A DNA stretch of 64,000 nucleotides from Microglena sp. YARC (lineage: Eukaryota; Chlorophyta; Chlorophyceae; Chlamydomonadales; Chlamydomonadaceae): assembly GCA_022414725.1 (NCBI GenBank), contig CM039462.1, positions 112,835,672 to 112,899,671 on the forward strand. The letters run 5' to 3'. The position numbers were made by a program, and so were the translations under genes. The notes under the pieces are model-generated. The model did not search any database, was not told where the DNA came from, and saw only the letters and a list, made by a program, of their open reading frames with translations. Of the stretch, positions 59,460 through 64,000 are shown piece by piece; positions within the stretch are counted from its first letter, which is position 1; the number at the start of each line of letters is the position of its first letter.

Positions 59460-59925
59460 GTACTGCTCTAACACCCTCAAGGTTCAAATTAAAGTCAAAC
59501 GACCATCAGACCATCGAACACCTTTGCTGCATTTGTTTTCATCCAACTCTGGTCTTACTTCTGAATCTGGTTTGAATCGCATGGTCGATCGGGCTTGAGG
59601 CTTATTGTTTGCTGGCATAATATATACCTAGGTACCGTATACAAATCTACCGCACCTGAGTACCTAACTCCGAATTCGATTGTTGCATTTGTTTTCATCC
59701 AACTCTGAGCCGCTCTGTGTTTCCTTTTTCATGGCACCTGAATCTGGTTTGATTCGTACGGTCGATCGGCCTTGAGGCTTAGTGCTTGTTGGTAGAGTAA
59801 ACCCAGGCGGTACATAATCTGCCACACCAGACTCTGAATTTGATTGTAACATTTATTTTCATCCAACTCTGATCTGCTTTGTGTTTCCTTTCGACTCACA
59901 CATGAATCTGGTTTGAATGGAAAGA
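59460..59925. repeat. Three degenerate ~170-bp tandem units
   Basis: TTTGTTTTCATCCAACTCTG...GAATCTGGTTTGA(A/T)TCG and GGTCGATCGG(C/G)CTTGAGGCTTA recur near 59525, 59685 and 59850. Confidence 0.75.
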
Positions 59926-61230
59926 AAACACTTTAAAAGGATTCCGCCAATATGTAAATAGAGCCAATTTATGAAGCCCCCCAGTTTCGAAAAATCCGCC
60001 AACTTTAATGGCGTAAAATTATTTCAGTCGTTTTGGGGATTATCCGCCAACCCTATTTACCGCCATTTTCTATATCGGGTATCTTGGATGTGTATTGCAC
60101 TGTATTGCAATGCCTAGTGGATGATATTTGCGTTTTTTTATTTATACCCGGTTTGGGCACGAACCACATGCTAGCCTAAGCGCCTAACTTGTAGGGATTT
60201 GGCAGCACCCCTACCACCAAATGAGCAGCCAACAACATGGGCGCCTATGTTATAACCTTGTTAACAATTCTTCTCCTTGTAGCTTAAACATTGCTCTGGA
60301 TGTTGCTGTTACGGCTGACGACAGTTGTATATCACCGTTCACAAGAAAAACGATAAGGCAGCGATGTGGAGAAAGGGGAGGGCGTGGGGGCTGTAGGTGT
60401 ATGTATGTTACAAGGACTTTAAAGTTCAATTCAAGTATGTATGTTACAGACCAGGAGGAAGCCAAATAGGCAAAAGGGACTTGCTCAACCATGACAGGAT
60501 GGGCTAAAAATATAAAGCATTGATGAACTGAGCACCTGTACAGTTCAACAGCCTGTATAGTTCAACAATAATACAGCCTATATAGTTCAACAACAACAAA
60601 GACTTTCTGTTGCACTCATCGAACAAAGAATTCCAGTTTCTCTCGTCCTGCCCTTTTATAGAGTGTGGTATCACCACAGAGCCATCTGATGAGATATGAT
60701 GAGCCATCTGATGAGATGGCTGTGTGTGAACACCGCACTCTGCAAGGGCTACCCCAAGGACTTCCATAACACAAACAGTCAACAAAGTGACAATAAAAAG
60801 AATAGACACAGGTAAAAGAATAACATTATCATACATACCAGGCTTACACTACATTTAGCACGAAAGCCCATAAGCTTATCCCAAGCTTCAACTACCCTAT
60901 ATCACGAAACCCCTTAAAGAATAAGCACCCTGCATGATGAAAACAATGGATGGCAATAGAGCTGGGAGCTGTTTGGCTCTTGCCTGCATTGTGATCACCG
61001 CTATCATCATCATTACCATAATCGTAAATAGCTTGCTCATCACTAACTGAGCTAACATCCAACTAGCTATGCAGGTACATAACTACGTCGCCAAACACAC
61101 AATAGTTAGCTACGTAGCTACATAGCTAACTATTTAAGTGTTCGCTACATACCAAACAAACAAGCTAGTCTGGCAAGAAGCTAGGTGTGATGGACTTGTA
61201 CTTGCAGTAGTGCAGCCTGTCCATCACACT
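59926..61230. other. Spacer with decayed element D and short palindromes
   Basis: A decayed minus-strand element D lies at about 60440-60530. A minus-strand frame at 60504-60836 begins with a hydrophobic stretch (NVILLPVSILFIVTLLTV), but it overlaps that repeat and has no other support. A perfect 10-bp stem TAGTTAGCTA/TAGCTAACTA lies at 61104-61134. Confidence 0.45.
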
Positions 61231-61264
61231 TGGCTCCATGATATCTGATCTAAAGGATGGTACA

Positions 61265-62115
61265 TTTACACAGGTCACTCAATCACATAGACTGCCTGCG
61301 GACCATAGCTTTTCTTTTTGGTTACGAGCAATAGCTGCTGAGCAGCAGCTGCTCGCAGCCGAAAAGAAAAACAGTGTAGTCCAAAACAGACTGCGCCTCT
61401 CACACCTCCTGCTGACCACACTAATTGACACATCACATGTGTGATATATCCTCCTTCGCACACACATACTTGCCATGTGATCTACAGCCTGGCACACTCT
61501 CACATATCACTCAATCAATTCGCCTTCCTGCTGACTACAAATAACAGCACATCGCACACCTGCTGCTGATCACATGTGTGATATATCCTCATCATCACAT
61601 ATACTAGCCATGTGATCTTCAGCCTGGCACACTCACACACATCACTCAATCAATCCGCCTGCCTGCTGACTAAAAATAAATGCACGTCTCACATCTCCTG
61701 CTGTTCACACATATATGATATACCCTCATCATCACACATATGCCAGGCAATGTGTGATGACAAGTACGACACGCAACGAGGATGGGTGGGTATGAACGTA
61801 CTTTAAACCTCTTTAGTTGCTTAGTAATTTCTACATACATAAGGAAATATGGACAACACCTGTTGATCACAAACATATCAGATCTATGGTATATAATGTA
61901 ACTTAAGACAATGAATATGGACACAACATATGATCGCGAATTGATCAGATATATGGTATATTATGTAACTTAGACAAAGAATATGTAACGTAAGACAAAG
62001 AATATGGACACCACCTGTTGATCACAAATTTATCAGAGCCATGATGCATCATGCAAGCTCTGACCTTGAATATGGACACCACCTGTTGATCACAAATATA
62101 TCAGATCTATGATAC
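61265..62115. repeat. Two tandem arrays (~165 bp and ~70 bp units)
   Basis: 61265-61745 has three units with CTCCTGCTG..CACA...GTGATATATCCTC and CATGTGATCTTCAGCCTGGCACACTCAC. 61845-62115 has four units of CACCACCTGTTGATCACAAA TATATCAGATCTATG. Confidence 0.8.
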
Positions 62116-62149
62116 ATCCCGAACCCTTTGGTTTTTGGCTTGGCCTGGT

Positions 62150-62400
62150 TGGTTTTTGACCTGGCTGGTTCCTAGTTTCTAGACTGGTAAAGGGTCCTAC
62201 CAAGCTCAAGTTGGTCGGCTAATTGGTTGGTCCAGTAGGATCTGCTTAACCTGACAGGTCTGTGGTTCAAGCCCGTTGCTGTATTCGATTTCAGTCCTGC
62301 CGCCTTGGAAGAGGCTGAGAACTTCTGTCAAAGAGGCACGGCACTGATCGAAGGGCTAAGGGTATAGCCGGACGGCATGACAGTCCGGTTTATCAGACAG
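62150..62400 (+). mobile_element. Possible tRNA-derived SINE of a second family
   Basis: CGGCTAATTGG (near-consensus A box) and GGTTCAAGCCC (B-box match, 62264-62274) lie about 50 bp apart. A 100-bp body with a self-complementary CCGGACGGCATGACAGTCCGG follows. It is a single copy in the window, so the call is tentative. Confidence 0.35.
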
Positions 62401-63600
62401 TCATGAGACAGAGAAGCAACAGACAGTTAAAGCTGATAACATCCTTATGTGCTGTTGCGCAGTCATCCGAGCTCAGGCGCAGTGGTGGTGGTGGTAGAGC
62501 GGTGATCTGAGCTCAGGCGCAGCAGCGGTCTGCAAGAGTAATACCCACAGTAACCATTACCCAGCGCAATCAAAAGCTTCCTTTCAACTCCCTATAAATT
62601 TCAATCTTCGTGCAGTAGGCTTAAGTGGCCTCAGTTTTTCAGACAGTTCAGTTTTATATTGCAGCACAAGCTTCAGTAATTCGAAGCAGTACAGATCTGT
62701 GATTCTGTCCTCGCAAGTGTGGTATTGCAGCATTTATACTACCCATGTTTACTCTGAGAGTTTTTCTTTTCAGCCAAAATTAACAGCTTCTAGGCAGCTC
62801 CCTTGACCGGCTATTCAGCCAAAGCTAATGCAACTTAGAGTGTCTAGAAGCTGACACAATCTGCTGTCCAGAACTGTTGAAATCTTAGGGCTTAGCCTGG
62901 TGGCTGGCCCAGGGAGCTGCCTAGAAGCTGCTGCTTGTAGCTGCAAAGAAAAACTATGTTTACTCTGCATGTAGACGGTGAGCAGCCTGAAGGCTGATAG
63001 ACGATGTAATAACACCAAGCGAAGCCAAGCCAAGCTGATCATGAGCAGTCTGTTAGCCATGTGATCAAAACCAAACCTAAACTCAGTCGTTCAGGCGGTT
63101 CAGTTTTGCATCACCTCGCCGTTGTTGTCGGACTCTCCAGGCCATCCTATAGTAGCGGCTCATATCTTGCACGACATATCTGGGATGGATCAGCTGGTCC
63201 CCGAAGACCACAGCCCTGCATGCAGAGAGACAAAAAACATGATAAGCAAGCAAAACATGACAAGCAACATGATAAGTATGTATTTTAATAGTGGAGGGGA
63301 GTGAATCTTGCTCAACAAATATAGGATGGATCAGCTGGTCCCCGAACTATGAAGGCAATCTCACAGACATGCAGGGGAATGATTATACATTGTGAGCAAA
63401 TCTTATCTCTTGAGCCTGGTCATAAATTCCGGTATATTCTATTTTTGATTCCAGATCTGGTAAGCTACTGGGCTGCATTTAATTATCTCAGCAGTCTTGT
63501 ACAGCTGATGGACACAAGGTTGAGTCAGGTTAGGCCGAATAGTCAGGCAGGGGAGCTGCCTAGAAGCTGCTGACCATAGCTGAAACGCACATATCATCAT
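62401..63600. other. Spacer with short duplicated words
   Basis: GGAGCTGCCTAGAAGCTGCTG and related words recur at about 62790-62945 and 63545-63585, and GATGGATCAGCTGGTCCCCGAA is duplicated at 63183-63204 and 63327-63348. No gene is supported. Confidence 0.5.
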
Positions 63601-63700
63601 ATTGAATATTCGCTCTCGCTCACCTGCTGGAGATGGCAGGTCTCCTATTGCTCCTCTCCTCCTGGTCTCCTGGGATTGCCAGGCAGGCTGCCATACCTGG

Positions 63701-64000
63701 GGCTGCTTCTTCCATGTCGGCAGTAGCATTCCACAGCAGAAGCCTCTGCGCCCCATAGGTGTCATGTTTGTCTCGCTGGTCAATTTCAAAACGGGGGGCG
63801 AGCGGTAGTTCGCCCCCCATTTTGAAACCGAATTTGGCTTCGCATGCCGCGGCCTGCAGGCTTGAGACGTGCAAGCTGCTCTCAAGAACAACCTCGTTCT
63901 CTACCTTACGAAGCGTGCCCTCCAGGCGCTGCTGGAAGCTGGGTCCATCGCTGAACAGCATGGCTTGAGTGCGAACGCTGGCACGTCTTTGGTTGCCGGC
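63701..64000 (-). CDS. Possible exon of an unidentified gene, open to the window edge
   Basis: The minus-strand frame is open from the right edge and reads AGNQRRASVRTQAMLFSDGP, SFQQRLEGTLRKVENEVVLE and ends near ATADMEEAAP before a possible donor GTATGG. It includes a 46-bp near-perfect palindrome at 63781-63828. I do not recognise the protein. A retroelement fragment or chance frame is possible. Confidence 0.35.

Noticed and set aside
60504..60836. 110-codon minus-strand frame with a hydrophobic N-terminus
   Set aside because: Its 3' part overlaps a decayed dispersed repeat, and there is no splice, homology or context support.

Overview
This window is nuclear DNA from a eukaryote. It carries long genes with small exons, GT-AG introns, a CHD-type chromatin remodeller, a small C2-domain gene, a secreted/transmembrane C-type-lectin-like gene, SINE-like and MITE-like elements and a Ty3/gypsy relic. 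Most of the 64 kb is tandem repeat and microsatellite DNA. The species cannot be named from the sequence alone. An alga or other protist with a repeat-swollen genome is my best inference: the C2 protein resembles plant SRC2/elicitor-responsive proteins, and I see no animal-specific genes. No prokaryotic genes, rRNA genes, CRISPR arrays or operons were seen.

Layout. (1) 18-18032, plus strand: the 3' two-thirds of a CHD chromatin-remodelling ATPase gene, truncated at its 5' end by the window edge, in 12 well-supported exons plus three identical extra exon copies. (2) 18033-21900: repeat-rich spacer with two tRNA-derived SINE copies, a gypsy pol relic, an inverted minisatellite and a CHD exon fragment flanked by an 18-bp direct repeat. 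(3) 21885-25470, minus strand: an open frame of more than 1,100 codons made of the pentapeptide A-A-x-K/R-x. (4) about 26500-32127, minus strand: a five-exon C2-domain gene with a Pro/Gly/Tyr-rich tail. (5) 32130-35750: spacer with dispersed repeats and hAT-like MITEs. (6) 39857-58347, minus strand: a six-exon gene for a signal-peptide-bearing, single-pass membrane protein with two C-type-lectin-like modules and a Pro-rich stalk. Copies of its last exon run on from 39856 to 35750. (7) 58350-64000: mostly non-coding repeats, with an open frame at the right edge that may be an exon of another minus-strand gene.

The unifying observation is that nearly every intron in all three genes is built from tandem copies of the exon edge next to it. 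Downstream of a real exon lie copies of its 3' edge with the 5' splice site. Upstream of a real exon lie copies of its 5' edge with the 3' splice site. Last exons are followed by copies of the stop-codon region. In one place a 117-bp exon plus a 50-bp intron is repeated three times without change and in frame. Microsatellites inside introns are polarised in the same way: GT/GTG-rich after donors, and CA/CAC/poly-C-rich before acceptors. I regard this splice-junction-centred tandem duplication as the main novel signal in the window.

Exon models were built by hand from reading frame, splice-site phase and family similarity. The phases agree along the whole CHD gene and the C2 gene. They agree along the lectin-like gene except at two places where small indels are present, which could be sequencing errors in the tandem arrays or real decay.
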